Assembly: GCF_016595245.1 (NCBI RefSeq)
Contig: NZ_JAENHM010000078.1
Span: 1 to 40,653 of the forward strand
From: Azospirillum endophyticum
Lineage (GTDB): Bacteria; Pseudomonadota; Alphaproteobacteria; Azospirillales; Azospirillaceae
Direction: 5' to 3'
Length of the DNA: 40,653 nucleotides
Within the stretch, counting starts at the first letter, position 1. Every line of letters begins with the position of its first letter. The translations under genes were made by a program, and so were the position numbers. Below, piece by piece: positions 19,112-27,985 of the stretch. Below the pieces are notes generated by a model. It did not search any database. It was not told the DNA's origin and was given only the letters and a program-made list of their open reading frames with translations.

Positions 19112-20383
19112 ATGCAGTTCGGGTTGTTCTACGAGCACCAGCATCCCCGGCCCTGGACCGAGGGGTCGGAGCTCCGCCTGTACCAGGACGCCCTCGACCA
19201 GATCGAACTGGCGGATCGGATCGGATTCGACGTCCTCTGGGAGGCGGAACACCACTTCCTTGAGGAATATGCCCACTCCTCCGCGCCCGAGGTTTTCCTG
19301 GCGGCGTGCTCGCAGCGGACCAAGCGGATGCGGCTCGGTCACGGCATCACCCTGATGCCGCCGAACTACAGCCATCCGGCCCGCGTCGCGGAACGCATCG
19401 CGACACTCGATCTCGTGTCGAACGGCCGCGTGGAGTGGGGAACGGGCGAGTCCGCCTCGATGATCGAGTTGGAGGGTTTCGGCGTCGACCCAGCGCTGAA
19501 ATCCGCCATGTGGCGCGAGGCGACCGAGCAAAGCGCCAACATGTTGGCGATGGACCCCTACCCCGGCTTCAAGGGTGAGTATTTCGAAATGCCCTGCCGG
19601 AGCATCGTGCCCAAGCCGGTCCAGCGCCCCCACCCGCCCATGTGGGTCGCCTGCTCCAAGCGCGAGACCATCCATCGCGCCGCGCGCAACGGGTTGGGCG
19701 CCCTCGCCTTCGCCTTCGTCGAACCGGAAATGGCGGCGAAGTGGATCGCGGAATACTACGACATCATCAAGTCGGAGGAATGCGTTCCCCTCGGGCACAC
19801 GGTCAACGCGAACGTCGCCCTCGTCAGCGGCATGATGTGCCATCCGGACGCCGACGAGGCGGCCCGTCGCGGCCTGGAAGGCTTCAAGTTCTTCGGCTAC
19901 GCGCTCGGCTTCGTCGGCCTGTATGGAGAGTTGATCCCCGGCCGCACCAATATCTGGGAGAGCTTCCAATCGGTCAAGGACACCATCCCGGACAACGCCG
20001 GCCGCGGCGGCATCGGAACGCCTGACCAGATCCGCGACCATTGCCTGCGGTACGAGAAGGCTGGGCTCGACCAGCTCGTCTTCCTCCAGCAGGCCGGCCA
20101 CAACAGGCACGAACATATCTGCCAGTCGATGGAGCTGTTCGGCTCGGCCGTGATGCCGGAGTTCAAGGCGCGGGAAGAAGCCCGGCAGAAGGCAAAGGCG
20201 GAAGAGCTGGAGCCGTACATCCGTGCCGCGCTTGCCCGCAAGAAGCGGATGGCGCCGCTTGCCGACCACGAGATCCCCGGCATTCTTGCAGGGGGCCGGC
20301 GCTCCGCGGCCGGTGGCGAACAGCGCAAGTCCAATTTCTCCGACCGCGCGCTTGCCATTCCCACCAGCAACCCGCACGGCTGA
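19112..20383 (+). CDS. Second luciferase-like flavin-dependent oxidoreductase
   Basis: A 423-residue LLM-class protein, distinct from its neighbour. Landmarks: MQFGLFYEHQHPRPW, IELADRIGFDVLWEAEHHF, RLGHGITLMPPNY-HPARVAERIATLD, SNGRVEWGTGES and GTPDQIRDH near the end. The N-terminal half is the ordinary flavin barrel; the final 60 residues are charged (EEARQKAKAEELEPYI) and extend past the fold, perhaps as a helical tail. It is cotranscribed after a 122-base gap. It probably performs a second oxygenation of the pathway or forms a pair with the first enzyme. The substrate is unknown. Confidence 0.87.
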   Translation: MQFGLFYEHQHPRPWTEGSELRLYQDALDQIELADRIGFDVLWEAEHHFLEEYAHSSAPEVFLAACSQRTKRMRLGHGITLMPPNYSHPARVAERIATLDLVSNGRVEWGTGESASMIELEGFGVDPALKSAMWREATEQSANMLAMDPYPGFKGEYFEMPCRSIVPKPVQRPHPPMWVACSKRETIHRAARNGLGALAFAFVEPEMAAKWIAEYYDIIKSEECVPLGHTVNANVALVSGMMCHPDADEAARRGLEGFKFFGYALGFVGLYGELIPGRTNIWESFQSVKDTIPDNAGRGGIGTPDQIRDHCLRYEKAGLDQLVFLQQAGHNRHEHICQSMELFGSAVMPEFKAREEARQKAKAEELEPYIRAALARKKRMAPLADHEIPGILAGGRRSAAGGEQRKSNFSDRALAIPTSNPHG

Positions 20384-20421
20384 GGCAGCCGGCTGCGTTC
20401 AGAAGAAGAGCGAGGCGTTCA

Positions 20422-21546
20422 GTGCCAGACGGTTCGAAGGATGCGATATCCGCGGCGATCAGCAGCCCGGCGGAACTCGTCGAGGAAGCGCGTGCCGGGC
20501 GGATGGTGATCCTCGTCGACGACGAGGATCGCGAGAACGAAGGGGACCTCGTCATCCCGGCGCAGTTCGCAACGCCCGATGTCGTCAACTTCATGGGACG
20601 CCACGCCCGTGGATTGATCTGTCTGGCGCTGGCCAAGGCCCGCGTCGACGCCCTTGGCCTGCCGCTGATGGCGCAATCCAACGGAACCCGTCACCAAACG
20701 GCATTCACGGTGTCGATCGAGGCCCGCGAAGGGGTGACCACCGGCATCTCCGCACCCGACCGGGCGCGGACGATCGCCGTCGCGATCGACCCGGAGTCCG
20801 GACGCAATGATATCGTGACGCCGGGCCACGTCTTCCCGCTTGTCGCGCGTGACGGCGGTGTGCTTGTCCGTGCCGGTCATACCGAGGCGGCGGTGGACCT
20901 CGCACGGCTTGCCGGCCTGAACCCGTCCGGTGTGATCTGCGAGATCCTCAAGGAGAACGGCGAGATGGCGCGATTGCCGGACCTCGTCGCCTTCGCCGGC
21001 CTTCATGATCTGAAGATCGGTACGATCGCCGACCTCATCGCCTATCGCCGACGGTCCGAGAAGCTGGTTCGCCGCGTGGCGGAGACGTCGCTGACAAAGA
21101 TCGAGGGCGGCGACTGGTTCGCCACCGTCTACGAGGACACGGTCAACCGGACCGAGCATCTGGTCCTCAGCAAGGGCGTTCTCGCGGGCGACGCCCCACC
21201 GCTGGTGCGGGTCCATGTGACGGACGTGCTGGGCGACATGCTGGGCGGGCCGGCGCCCGGCTTTCTGCACGCCGCCATGCGCGAGGTCGCCCGCGAAGGC
21301 CGCGGTGCGATCGTGCTTGTCCAGGAGGGGCTGGAGGGAGGTCTCTCGCGCCGGGTGCTGGCGCTGGACCGTAACCCCCGCATGGTCACGTCGCTGCGCG
21401 ATTACGGCATCGGGGCGCAAATCCTGGCGGATCTGGGCATCACCCGAATGGTCCTTCTCAGCAATACGCACAAGTCCGTGATCGGCCTGCAGGCCTATGG
21501 CCTGCAGATCGTCGAGCAGAGAACCCTCGACGTGGACATCGAGTAA
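20422..21546 (+). CDS. ribBA: RibBA: DHBP synthase with degenerate cyclohydrolase II domain
   Basis: A 374-residue two-domain protein. The N-terminal 3,4-dihydroxy-2-butanone-4-phosphate synthase part looks active: DDEDRENEGD (33-42), RHQTAFTVSI, GVTTGISAPDRA, HVFPL and GHTEAAVDLARLAG. The C-terminal GTP-cyclohydrolase-II-like part has lost the zinc cysteines (the family's VHSECLTGDVFGSLRCDCG region here has no cysteine), so GTP hydrolysis is doubtful, as known for some alphaproteobacterial RibBA/RibBX. GTG start. Placed after two FMN-dependent monooxygenases, it may raise riboflavin and hence FMN supply when the pathway is on. Confidence 0.87.
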   Translation: MPDGSKDAISAAISSPAELVEEARAGRMVILVDDEDRENEGDLVIPAQFATPDVVNFMGRHARGLICLALAKARVDALGLPLMAQSNGTRHQTAFTVSIEAREGVTTGISAPDRARTIAVAIDPESGRNDIVTPGHVFPLVARDGGVLVRAGHTEAAVDLARLAGLNPSGVICEILKENGEMARLPDLVAFAGLHDLKIGTIADLIAYRRRSEKLVRRVAETSLTKIEGGDWFATVYEDTVNRTEHLVLSKGVLAGDAPPLVRVHVTDVLGDMLGGPAPGFLHAAMREVAREGRGAIVLVQEGLEGGLSRRVLALDRNPRMVTSLRDYGIGAQILADLGITRMVLLSNTHKSVIGLQAYGLQIVEQRTLDVDIE

Positions 21547-21579
21547 GTCGAGTGGGCAGAGGCCCTTCAAGGCATCACG

Positions 21580-22599
21580 TTGCGGCTGGACATGACCGGG
21601 ATTGAACCGTCGGCACTTGCGCCGAAGTCCGTTCTCAGGGCGATTTCGGGCCTGCAGCATGGCGAAGCCGTTGCGATCGAAGCGGCGGACGGCAGCCTGC
21701 ACATCGCGATCCATGCCGGAGCCGACGGTGCAGGCGCCGTCTCGCGCCTGTTCAGTCGGTCAACCGGCCATCCGGTGTTGGTATTGACGTCGGCACTTGC
21801 CCGGACGCTTGGTCTGCCCGTCGCGCCGTCGACCGGTAGAGCCGTGGTCCTGGCCGGATGGGCCGACGTCACCGCCGACCCAGGCGCGATGCTGGTCCGA
21901 ACGGCGCCCGCAGCGCCGACGTCATGGCGCGGCGACCTGACGCTACAGACGGCGCCGCCCGGTTCGGGTGAGGCGCTCGCGGTCGATCTTGCGATGCTCG
22001 CCCGCCTTCCCCCCATGCTGGTGGTGGCGGAGATCAGCCCGCCACCGGTTCCCCATGTAGACGAATGCGTCCCCGCCGGTCTCCTGCTGGTCCGTGCCGG
22101 CGAGCTCGCCGCCTGTACCGACAGGGCCTGGCCGTTACATCGGGTGGCGGAGGCCCAGGTGCCGCTGCTGAACGCGGAGGTTACCCGGATCGTTGCTTTC
22201 CGTCCGGCCGACGGCGGATCGGAACATCTGGCGGCCATCGTCGGCGACCTCGATCCGGCGGAACCGGTCCGCACCATGGTTCGCTGGAAGCATCCCGCGA
22301 GGGATCTGCTGCAATCGTTGCAAGGCGCCGATGACAATGGACTTCGTCGCGCGGTCCGGACACTGTCCGCATCCGGCGGGGGCGTCCTGATCACCCTTTC
22401 CCCCGGCGGCCACCACGGTTCCCAGGCCGAGCACCTGTTCGCCACGGCTCAGATCGGCGATCTGAGCGACGCCGACATCGCGCAGTCGATCGGCGCGCAG
22501 TCGATCGGACGGGCACGCTGCTGGTCCAGCCGGCATGTCCTGGCGATCCTGCACCAGCTCGGCTTTGCGCGGGTTCGCTGGATGTCCGTGTCCGATTAG
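21580..22599 (+). CDS. Degenerate RibBA-like protein (cyclohydrolase II-like domain)
   Basis: A 339-residue protein resembling a decayed RibBA. The second half has AEVTRIVAFRP, then GSEHLAAIVGDLDP, aligning with the cyclohydrolase II segment S-VR-PT...EHLAL--GD, but the zinc-cysteine region is replaced by RWKHPARDLLQS and the GRGIGL region by GGVLITLSPGG. The first half retains only a faint DHBP-synthase outline (HAGADGAG...GHPVLVLTSALARTLGLPV). It is last in the monooxygenase operon, 33 bases after RibBA. It may be a regulatory or scaffolding partner of RibBA, or a new enzyme. TTG at 21580 is the longest start; ATG at 21592 is equally possible. Confidence 0.68.
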   Translation: MRLDMTGIEPSALAPKSVLRAISGLQHGEAVAIEAADGSLHIAIHAGADGAGAVSRLFSRSTGHPVLVLTSALARTLGLPVAPSTGRAVVLAGWADVTADPGAMLVRTAPAAPTSWRGDLTLQTAPPGSGEALAVDLAMLARLPPMLVVAEISPPPVPHVDECVPAGLLLVRAGELAACTDRAWPLHRVAEAQVPLLNAEVTRIVAFRPADGGSEHLAAIVGDLDPAEPVRTMVRWKHPARDLLQSLQGADDNGLRRAVRTLSASGGGVLITLSPGGHHGSQAEHLFATAQIGDLSDADIAQSIGAQSIGRARCWSSRHVLAILHQLGFARVRWMSVSD

Positions 22600-22645
22600 A
22601 CAGCCGGATTTCTACACGTCACGAATTGCAAGGCGGCCATCCCAA

Positions 22646-22707
22646 CGAATGTCCGCCCGCTTTGCAACGAAGCCCCCGGCGGTCCGTCTCACCGCCGGGG
22701 ACATTCG
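22646..22707. terminator. Bidirectional terminator-like nested hairpin
   Basis: CCCCGGCGGT (22674-22683) pairs perfectly with 22691-22700, and CGAATGT (22646-22652) pairs with ACATTCG (22701-22707) around it. It lies between the convergent RibBA-like gene and the chemoreceptor gene. No poly-T is present. Confidence 0.6.
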
Positions 22708-22733
22708 GTCCCGGTTCCGGCGATCGCCGCCGT

Positions 22734-25337
22734 TCAGCCGGCGCGCATCCGGCCGACCAGCGTATCGACCTGCAAGCCGAGCGAGCGCACCTCGTCCGCC
22801 ACTGTGGTCGAGGCGTCCAGCACGCGGTGGGCGGACTGGCCGGATTCCGCGGCGGCCTGCGCCACCAGATCGATGGACTTGCGGACATGCTGGCTTCCGC
22901 CCGCGGCCTCGCCGACGTTGCGGGCGATCTCACGGGTCGCGGCACTCTGCTCCTCCACCGCGGCGGCGACCGTGGCGGTGATCTCGTTGATCTCGCGGAT
23001 CGTGCCGGCGATGGCCCGGATGGCGTCGACCGCCTCCTGCGTCACCGCCTGCATCGCCTGGATCTGGCCGGAGATCTCCTCCGTCGCCTTGCCGGTCTGA
23101 TTGGCGAGGCTCTTGACCTCGCTGGCCACCACGGCAAAACCCTTCCCGGCTTCACCGGCGCGGGCCGCCTCGATGGTGGCGTTCAGGGCCAGCAGGTTGG
23201 TCTGGCCGGCGATCGAGTTGATCAGCTCGACCACCTGTCCGATCTTGTTGGCGGTCTGCGCCAACCCTTCCACGGTACGATCGGTGCGGGCCGCGTCGTC
23301 TGCCGCCTGCCGGGCGATCCGGCTGGAAGCGGTGACCTGGGTGCCGATCTCCTGGATCGAAGCGGACAGCTCCTCCGTCGCCGCGGCCACCGCCTTGACG
23401 CTGCCCTCGGCCTGTTGCGAGGTGCTGGCTGCCGTCGCCGCTTCGCCCGAGGTGGTTTCGGCGTTGCGGCTCATCCGCTGGGCCATGTCCTGCATCTCGC
23501 CGGCCGCCCGGCTGACGCGGTCCAGCACGGCGCGGACGCTGGTCTCGAAGTTCTCCGCCATCTCGACCATGGCGCGACGGCGCTCCTGGCCTGCCCGGCT
23601 GCGTTCGGCTTCGGCACGGGCGTTGGCCTCGGCCGCCTTGTTGGCGGTATCGCGGAACACGGCCAACGCCTCGGCCATTTCGGCGATCTCGTCGCCGCCG
23701 CCGCTCGGGATGGCGGCGCCGAGATTGCCGCCGGCGATGTCCCGCATGGCATTCGACAACAGGCTGATGCGGGCGACGATCATCCGGCCGACCACGATCC
23801 AGGCCAGCGCCGCAGCGCCGATCAAGCTGCCCACCGCGAAGAGGATCAGCATCGTCCGGCCGGTGGCAATGGCCGCCGTGGCGCTGGCCGAGGCGCTGTC
23901 GGCTTCCGTCTTCATCTGGGAGATCTGCTTGTCGACCACGGCCGCGAACTGCAACGCGGTCTGGCGGTTCCGGGCGAGGACGCCGGCATTCCCGGCAATC
24001 GCCTCCAGCTCCGCCTTGCGCAGGTCGAACAGGCTGTTGGCCCCGGTGCCGAAGCCGATCATCGCATCGATGGACTTGGCGAGCGCCCCGCCTTCTCCGT
24101 CACGGCCGATGACCGTCATCCGTTCGTTCACCGCCGCGACCGCATCCTGATATCGTGCCGCCAAGGCGTTCAGGCGGTCGAGATCGGGCGCCTGCGCCGC
24201 CTCGCTGAGAGCGCCGGACAGGATATTGCCGTAGGCGGCGACCTCAAGGCAGGCCTGGAAAGTCTCAAGCCCGACGCCCAGCAGGTCCCGCAGGGACTCC
24301 CGGATTTGCCGGCGGACGTTGGTGTTGGACAGCTCGATCTCGTCCTTGGCCCGCGTCGTCGGGGCATCGAGCCGTGTCAGGAGCTCCTTCTGGAGCCTCT
24401 GCATGGCCGCGACCCCGTCGACCACCTGGGCATTGGCGCGGAAATTGTTGGTGTCGGCTGCTTCGACCAGCTTGCGGCGCAACTCGAGAAGCCCCTTTTC
24501 GCTGTCGCCGAAGACGAGAAAGCTTGCCATCGCATCGGAAAAATCCTTGTCGACGGCGGGTCCGAGCTGTGCCATCGCGTTGGTCAGCCGGACCGCTGCT
24601 TGCTGGAACAACTCTTGCTGTGGTCCGATGCGTTCGGGGGTCAGGGCCACGCTTCCGCGCGTCAGGGCATCGGCAGCCAGCGCGATATCGCCGCGCATTT
24701 CGAACAGATTGACAAGTGCCCGGGCGGTTCCGTCGAGCGTATCGAGGTCACGTTGCGTCGATCTGTCGAGCGCAATGCCATTGTCCTGCAACTTCTTGCC
24801 GGACGCCTCGATCAATGGACGCAGAACGGTGAGAAAGCGCTCATACTGCCTCGCGAGGTCCGCTGTTGCGGTTTCCCGCCTGCTCCGGATGTCGAGGCGC
24901 CGGTGGACCGCCGCGTTCTCCGCCTCCAGGGTGGCGATCAGCTTGGTCGCTTCATCGCGGACATCGGCGACCAGCGGATCGGCCGGACGCCGTCCGGCAA
25001 GCTCGCTCACCAAGCCTTGCAGGCTCTGCCCGCGCGCCATGATTTCACCGAAGACCTGGTTGCGGACGTCCTGGCTTTCCACCGCTTCGAGCGTCGGGGC
25101 CGCTGCGGCGATCGCGCCGCTTTCCCCAGACAGGCGCTTGGCCAGCTCCATCTCCGGCAGGCTCGTCTCGACGATGCGCGTGAACGGAGCCTGGACCGCG
25201 GAGAAGGACATCAGTCCCACGACGCTGGCGGCAACCGTCATCCCCGCCATGCTGAAAAAGGCCAGCAGGAGTTTGAAACGAATACCGAAACGGGCAATAC
25301 GGAAATTCGAGCAAGGCTCAACCATGAAACTCGCCAT
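22734..25337 (-). CDS. Methyl-accepting chemotaxis protein, long helical sensor
   Basis: An 867-residue chemoreceptor. A short cytoplasmic start is followed by a first membrane segment (LLLAFFSMAGMTVAASVVGL, about 20-45), a roughly 450-residue all-helical ligand region with coiled-coil character, a second membrane segment (MLILFAVGSLIGAAALAWIV), a HAMP domain, and a signalling domain with the hairpin tip SIAGQTNLLALNATIEAARA. It signals to CheA/CheW at the inner membrane. The ATG at 25337 follows TTGGAG. The gene lies 60 bases downstream of the serine hydrolase gene, same strand and without an obvious promoter between, so it is likely coexpressed with it. Attraction to the cluster's substrate is an inference. 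Confidence 0.92.
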   Translation of the reverse strand: MASFMVEPCSNFRIARFGIRFKLLLAFFSMAGMTVAASVVGLMSFSAVQAPFTRIVETSLPEMELAKRLSGESGAIAAAAPTLEAVESQDVRNQVFGEIMARGQSLQGLVSELAGRRPADPLVADVRDEATKLIATLEAENAAVHRRLDIRSRRETATADLARQYERFLTVLRPLIEASGKKLQDNGIALDRSTQRDLDTLDGTARALVNLFEMRGDIALAADALTRGSVALTPERIGPQQELFQQAAVRLTNAMAQLGPAVDKDFSDAMASFLVFGDSEKGLLELRRKLVEAADTNNFRANAQVVDGVAAMQRLQKELLTRLDAPTTRAKDEIELSNTNVRRQIRESLRDLLGVGLETFQACLEVAAYGNILSGALSEAAQAPDLDRLNALAARYQDAVAAVNERMTVIGRDGEGGALAKSIDAMIGFGTGANSLFDLRKAELEAIAGNAGVLARNRQTALQFAAVVDKQISQMKTEADSASASATAAIATGRTMLILFAVGSLIGAAALAWIVVGRMIVARISLLSNAMRDIAGGNLGAAIPSGGGDEIAEMAEALAVFRDTANKAAEANARAEAERSRAGQERRRAMVEMAENFETSVRAVLDRVSRAAGEMQDMAQRMSRNAETTSGEAATAASTSQQAEGSVKAVAAATEELSASIQEIGTQVTASSRIARQAADDAARTDRTVEGLAQTANKIGQVVELINSIAGQTNLLALNATIEAARAGEAGKGFAVVASEVKSLANQTGKATEEISGQIQAMQAVTQEAVDAIRAIAGTIREINEITATVAAAVEEQSAATREIARNVGEAAGGSQHVRKSIDLVAQAAAESGQSAHRVLDASTTVADEVRSLGLQVDTLVGRMRAG

Positions 25338-25397
25338 CGTTGCACACTCCAAATCGGGCTGCGGCTGGTTCCGGCGACTGTCCGGGGGCAGCGCCTC

Positions 25398-26681
25398 CTA
25401 CTGCGTCAGCGCCCCGTAGACGAGATCCTTGAACAGCATGCGTGTGCGCTGCCGATTGGCCGGGCTGGCCGTCATGATGACCCCGACGATCCCTTCCTGA
25501 CGATCGATCGTAAAGGAGGTGCCGCCCGCACCCGGCCAGTTCGCGTCGCCCGGCGAGCCCGGCGTGTAGCCGCCCCCTTCCGCGAGCCGCACGGCCATGC
25601 CGAGACCGAAACCGTAGCCGGGACCAACTGTGGAGTCCGGCGAACCGGCAAGTCCCTGGATTTGGTTGGCGAGCATGAAGGCGACCGACTTGCGCGAAAG
25701 AATGCGCGTTCCGTCAAGTTCCCCGCCGTTCAACAACATCTGGGCGAAGCGAAAATAGTCCTCCGCCGTCGTCAGCACACCGACGCCGCCATGGACGTAG
25801 CGCTTACCACCCGGCTCCTCCGTGGGACGCGAAAGCTGGCGCAGCACCATCTTGAGCGGGTCGGTGTCGAAGGACTCGGCATAGCGGCCGGTCTGGTCGG
25901 GTCGGAGTTGGAACGTCGTATCCTTCATGCCGAGCGGTTTGAAGAGGGCATCGGTGAGATAGAGGTCCAGGCGCTTGCCGGTGACCTTTTCGATTACGAG
26001 GCCAAGCACGTCGAAGCCGACGGAATATTCCCAACGCGTGCCCGGCTGGTAGGCGAGCGGAATTGCAGTCAGCCGTTTGACGAATTCCTCGTTGGAAAGA
26101 TCGCTGTCGAGGCTCTCGATGTCGGACTTGTCGTAGGCAGTCCTCAATTCCGGGTAGGGCGCCGAGACGGTATAGGTCAAGCCCGACGTGTGGCGGAACA
26201 GGTCCAGGATCAGGATCGGGCGCGCCGCCGGAACCGTGGTTCGGTTTGTGCGCCCCTGCTGATCCTGTACCTCGGTCAGGACCTTCATCTCCTTGAATTC
26301 GGGAAAATATTGGGCCAGCGGATCGCGCAGGCTGAGCCGGCCCTGCTCGACCAGGGACAGGGCTGCAACCGCCACGAGTGGCTTCGTCATGGAAAAGGCA
26401 CCGAATACGGCGTCGCGCGGCATCGGTTTGGTCTTTGCCGGGTCGAGATAGCCGTGCGCCTCGAAGTGAACGATCTTCCCGTGGCGCGCAATCAGCGTCA
26501 GCGCACCCGGCATCGTACCCCTTTCGACTTCGGCCTTCATGACCGGAGCGATGTGGGCGAGCCGTGTGTCGGCAAAGCCCTGACTGGTTCCGGCATCCTG
26601 GGCGTCGGCCCTTGACCCGGTGAGGGCGAGGGCCAACGGCAAGAGTAGAATGGTCGCAAAAAGCCTCGATACGCCTGGCAT
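25398..26681 (-). CDS. Exported serine hydrolase, class C beta-lactamase/EstB family
   Basis: A 427-residue serine hydrolase of the beta-lactamase/transpeptidase-like family. A Sec signal (LFATILLLPLALALTGSRADA) points to periplasmic or secreted location. The active site shows SMTK (SxxK nucleophile motif), YSV at the YxN position, HTSGL, and WPGAGGTSF as the KTG-like element. EstB-like members cleave esters, lactones or amides rather than beta-lactams, so it may unmask the substrate outside the cell. The ATG at 26681 with GGAAGGGCGGA upstream fits the signal peptide; longer readings do not. A TTGACA-N18-TATCGT promoter overlapping a putative operator lies just upstream. Confidence 0.88.
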   Translation of the reverse strand: MPGVSRLFATILLLPLALALTGSRADAQDAGTSQGFADTRLAHIAPVMKAEVERGTMPGALTLIARHGKIVHFEAHGYLDPAKTKPMPRDAVFGAFSMTKPLVAVAALSLVEQGRLSLRDPLAQYFPEFKEMKVLTEVQDQQGRTNRTTVPAARPILILDLFRHTSGLTYTVSAPYPELRTAYDKSDIESLDSDLSNEEFVKRLTAIPLAYQPGTRWEYSVGFDVLGLVIEKVTGKRLDLYLTDALFKPLGMKDTTFQLRPDQTGRYAESFDTDPLKMVLRQLSRPTEEPGGKRYVHGGVGVLTTAEDYFRFAQMLLNGGELDGTRILSRKSVAFMLANQIQGLAGSPDSTVGPGYGFGLGMAVRLAEGGGYTPGSPGDANWPGAGGTSFTIDRQEGIVGVIMTASPANRQRTRMLFKDLVYGALTQ

Positions 26682-26734
26682 TCCGCCCTTCCCTCTTTTG
26701 TGGATCGGGCAGGACGATATGGGGTGGTGGGATA

Positions 26735-26748
26735 ATGTGTCAACACTT
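26735..26748. promoter_or_regulatory. Probable GntR operator (site 7) overlapping serine hydrolase promoter
   Basis: ATGTGTCAACACTT holds the full GTGTCAACAC palindrome. On the minus strand it gives TTGACA, followed 18 bases later by TATCGT (26714-26719), a credible sigma-70 promoter for the serine hydrolase. Binding here would block the -35 box. Confidence 0.62.
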
Positions 26749-26807
26749 ATGAGGCTACTCGGCCGAGAGTAGCATAGGAATGAGGATTTCCGGCGTTTCT
26801 GCGGGCT

Positions 26808-26821
26808 ATCTGTTGACACTC
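26808..26821. promoter_or_regulatory. Probable GntR operator (site 8)
   Basis: ATCTGTTGACACTC is a further copy 73 bases from site 7, upstream of the same gene. No other gene start is close, so it is probably an auxiliary site. Confidence 0.5.
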
Positions 26822-27143
26822 TGTCGGCACTGAGGTGTTCATGGCAATTCCGGGCTCGGACACTGACGACGGACTACAAGGAAGGTATCGACGCCGTCGA
26901 GGCCATGGTTACCGTCGCCACTATCAGGATCATGCCGCATCACCTTCTTCAGCCAAACCGCAGGAGGTTTGCCGTCACCTGACTTATGAAACGGGTTGGG
27001 AAAGCGCCGAAGTCATCACAAGGCTCCGCCTTCCCGTCCGAAATCGGGCCTTCAGCAGTCAGATCGAACTGGCATGCGTCGAAAAACGTGTCGGTTTGCT
27101 CTTCGCCATAATGGGCGAGCAATACACGCGCATCTCCCGCACT
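26822..27143. other. Gap between clusters A and B
   Basis: There is no gene I can support here. An open frame at 26835-27224 runs antisense into the regulator gene and resembles nothing known. One frame near 26845-26910 reads TLTTDYKEGIDAVEAM, faintly like the tail of an enoyl-CoA hydratase, but it is too short to call. Base composition drops in GC from here into the next gene. Confidence 0.4.
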
Positions 27144-27782
27144 TCAGTTCCGTTTTTTCTCATTGAGATATTTATAGACAGTTGTACGTCCGAGACCAAG
27201 CACACGAGAAATATAGGGCGCTGAATTCCTTGCCGAAAAGGCGCCTTCTGTCGAAAGTTCAATGACAAGCTCTCGCTTTTCGGCTCTCGTCATGTCTGAC
27301 ATTCTGATGCCACGAGCATGAGTCCAACGCTGGATATATTCATTGATACTTTCGTGCCAGTCCTCTTTAAAGAGACTCGCCGGTTTCATGTTGTCTTCCG
27401 GAAGGCGTATCAATGTCGAAAGCGTTCGAATAACCGCATGAAAGTCCGACAGGTCTACGTTGATGCACAGTACGGCGAGAGGCTCGCCGTTATGATTCGG
27501 CAGCACGATGCTGATCGACTTTATCGTTCTACCGTCCCAATTCACTTTCTCGTAGGGTCCGATGATCCTCTCGTCCCCGTGGAAATCGATTTCCGAAAGC
27601 AGTGATGGTTCACCAATCTCCCTCTTCGAAAAATTTCCTGCAATATATATAACCGTCTCCGTGCCAAGGTCATGAAGAACCACCTCAGCGAACGGCTGGA
27701 ATAAAAGAGCAATCGCGTCACAAACGCGGGTATAATTTTCAAGTTCCTGATTCAAGGCGGCAATCTCATTTGATGGCAACAT
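27144..27782 (-). CDS. YheO/DauR-family transcriptional regulator
   Basis: A 212-residue regulator with an N-terminal PAS-like YheO domain (about 5-120: FAEVVLHDLGTETVIYIAGN, LAVLCINVDLSDF) and a C-terminal helix-turn-helix (RAEKRELVIELSTEGAFSAR, then VLGLGRTTVYKYLNE). Relatives include DauR, the repressor of D-arginine use. The ATG at 27782 has AGG six bases upstream; a GTG at 27815 is an alternative without a clear binding site. It is the last gene of the leftward cluster B and probably controls it. The DNA is visibly less GC-rich than the surroundings, which suggests transfer. Confidence 0.87.
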   Translation of the reverse strand: MLPSNEIAALNQELENYTRVCDAIALLFQPFAEVVLHDLGTETVIYIAGNFSKREIGEPSLLSEIDFHGDERIIGPYEKVNWDGRTIKSISIVLPNHNGEPLAVLCINVDLSDFHAVIRTLSTLIRLPEDNMKPASLFKEDWHESINEYIQRWTHARGIRMSDMTRAEKRELVIELSTEGAFSARNSAPYISRVLGLGRTTVYKYLNEKKRN

Positions 27783-27841
27783 GGGAAACCTATATACTTG
27801 GGCAAGTTTGTCCACAATAGATATCTTGGCCGACCCCCGTT

Positions 27842-27867
27842 CCGTCCTTATCCGTTTGAAAGGACGG
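27842..27867. terminator. Hairpin in the gap after the aldehyde dehydrogenase gene
   Basis: CCGTCCTT (27842-27849) pairs with AAGGACGG (27860-27867) across a ten-base loop. It lies in the 203-base gap between the dehydrogenase stop and the regulator start. With no T tract it may be an attenuator rather than a full terminator. I see nothing else in this gap. Confidence 0.4.
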
Positions 27868-27985
27868 TGGGAGTTGCGGTGCTGCTGAGCGGATTACACG
27901 CTACTGAGGCCCCCGCTTTCGCGAAGGACAACCGCTCCTGACTTATGCCTGCCCTTGAAAAGGCGCGGCGCATCGAAAAATTCCC

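Noticed and set aside
17958..20383. Naming the monooxygenases rutA or ssuD
   Set aside because: Only general family motifs match; the neighbourhood lacks the other rut genes in order and any sulfonate genes.
22626..26615. Very long rightward frame of 1329 codons
   Set aside because: It is antisense to the chemoreceptor and serine hydrolase genes, both clear on the minus strand; an artefact of high GC.
26845..26910. Possible tail of an enoyl-CoA hydratase
   Set aside because: Only about 16 residues look similar; too little to support a pseudogene call.
26835..27224. Rightward open frame of 129 codons
   Set aside because: Its 3' end is antisense to the regulator gene, its composition is arginine-rich and it resembles no family; no convincing ribosome-binding site.
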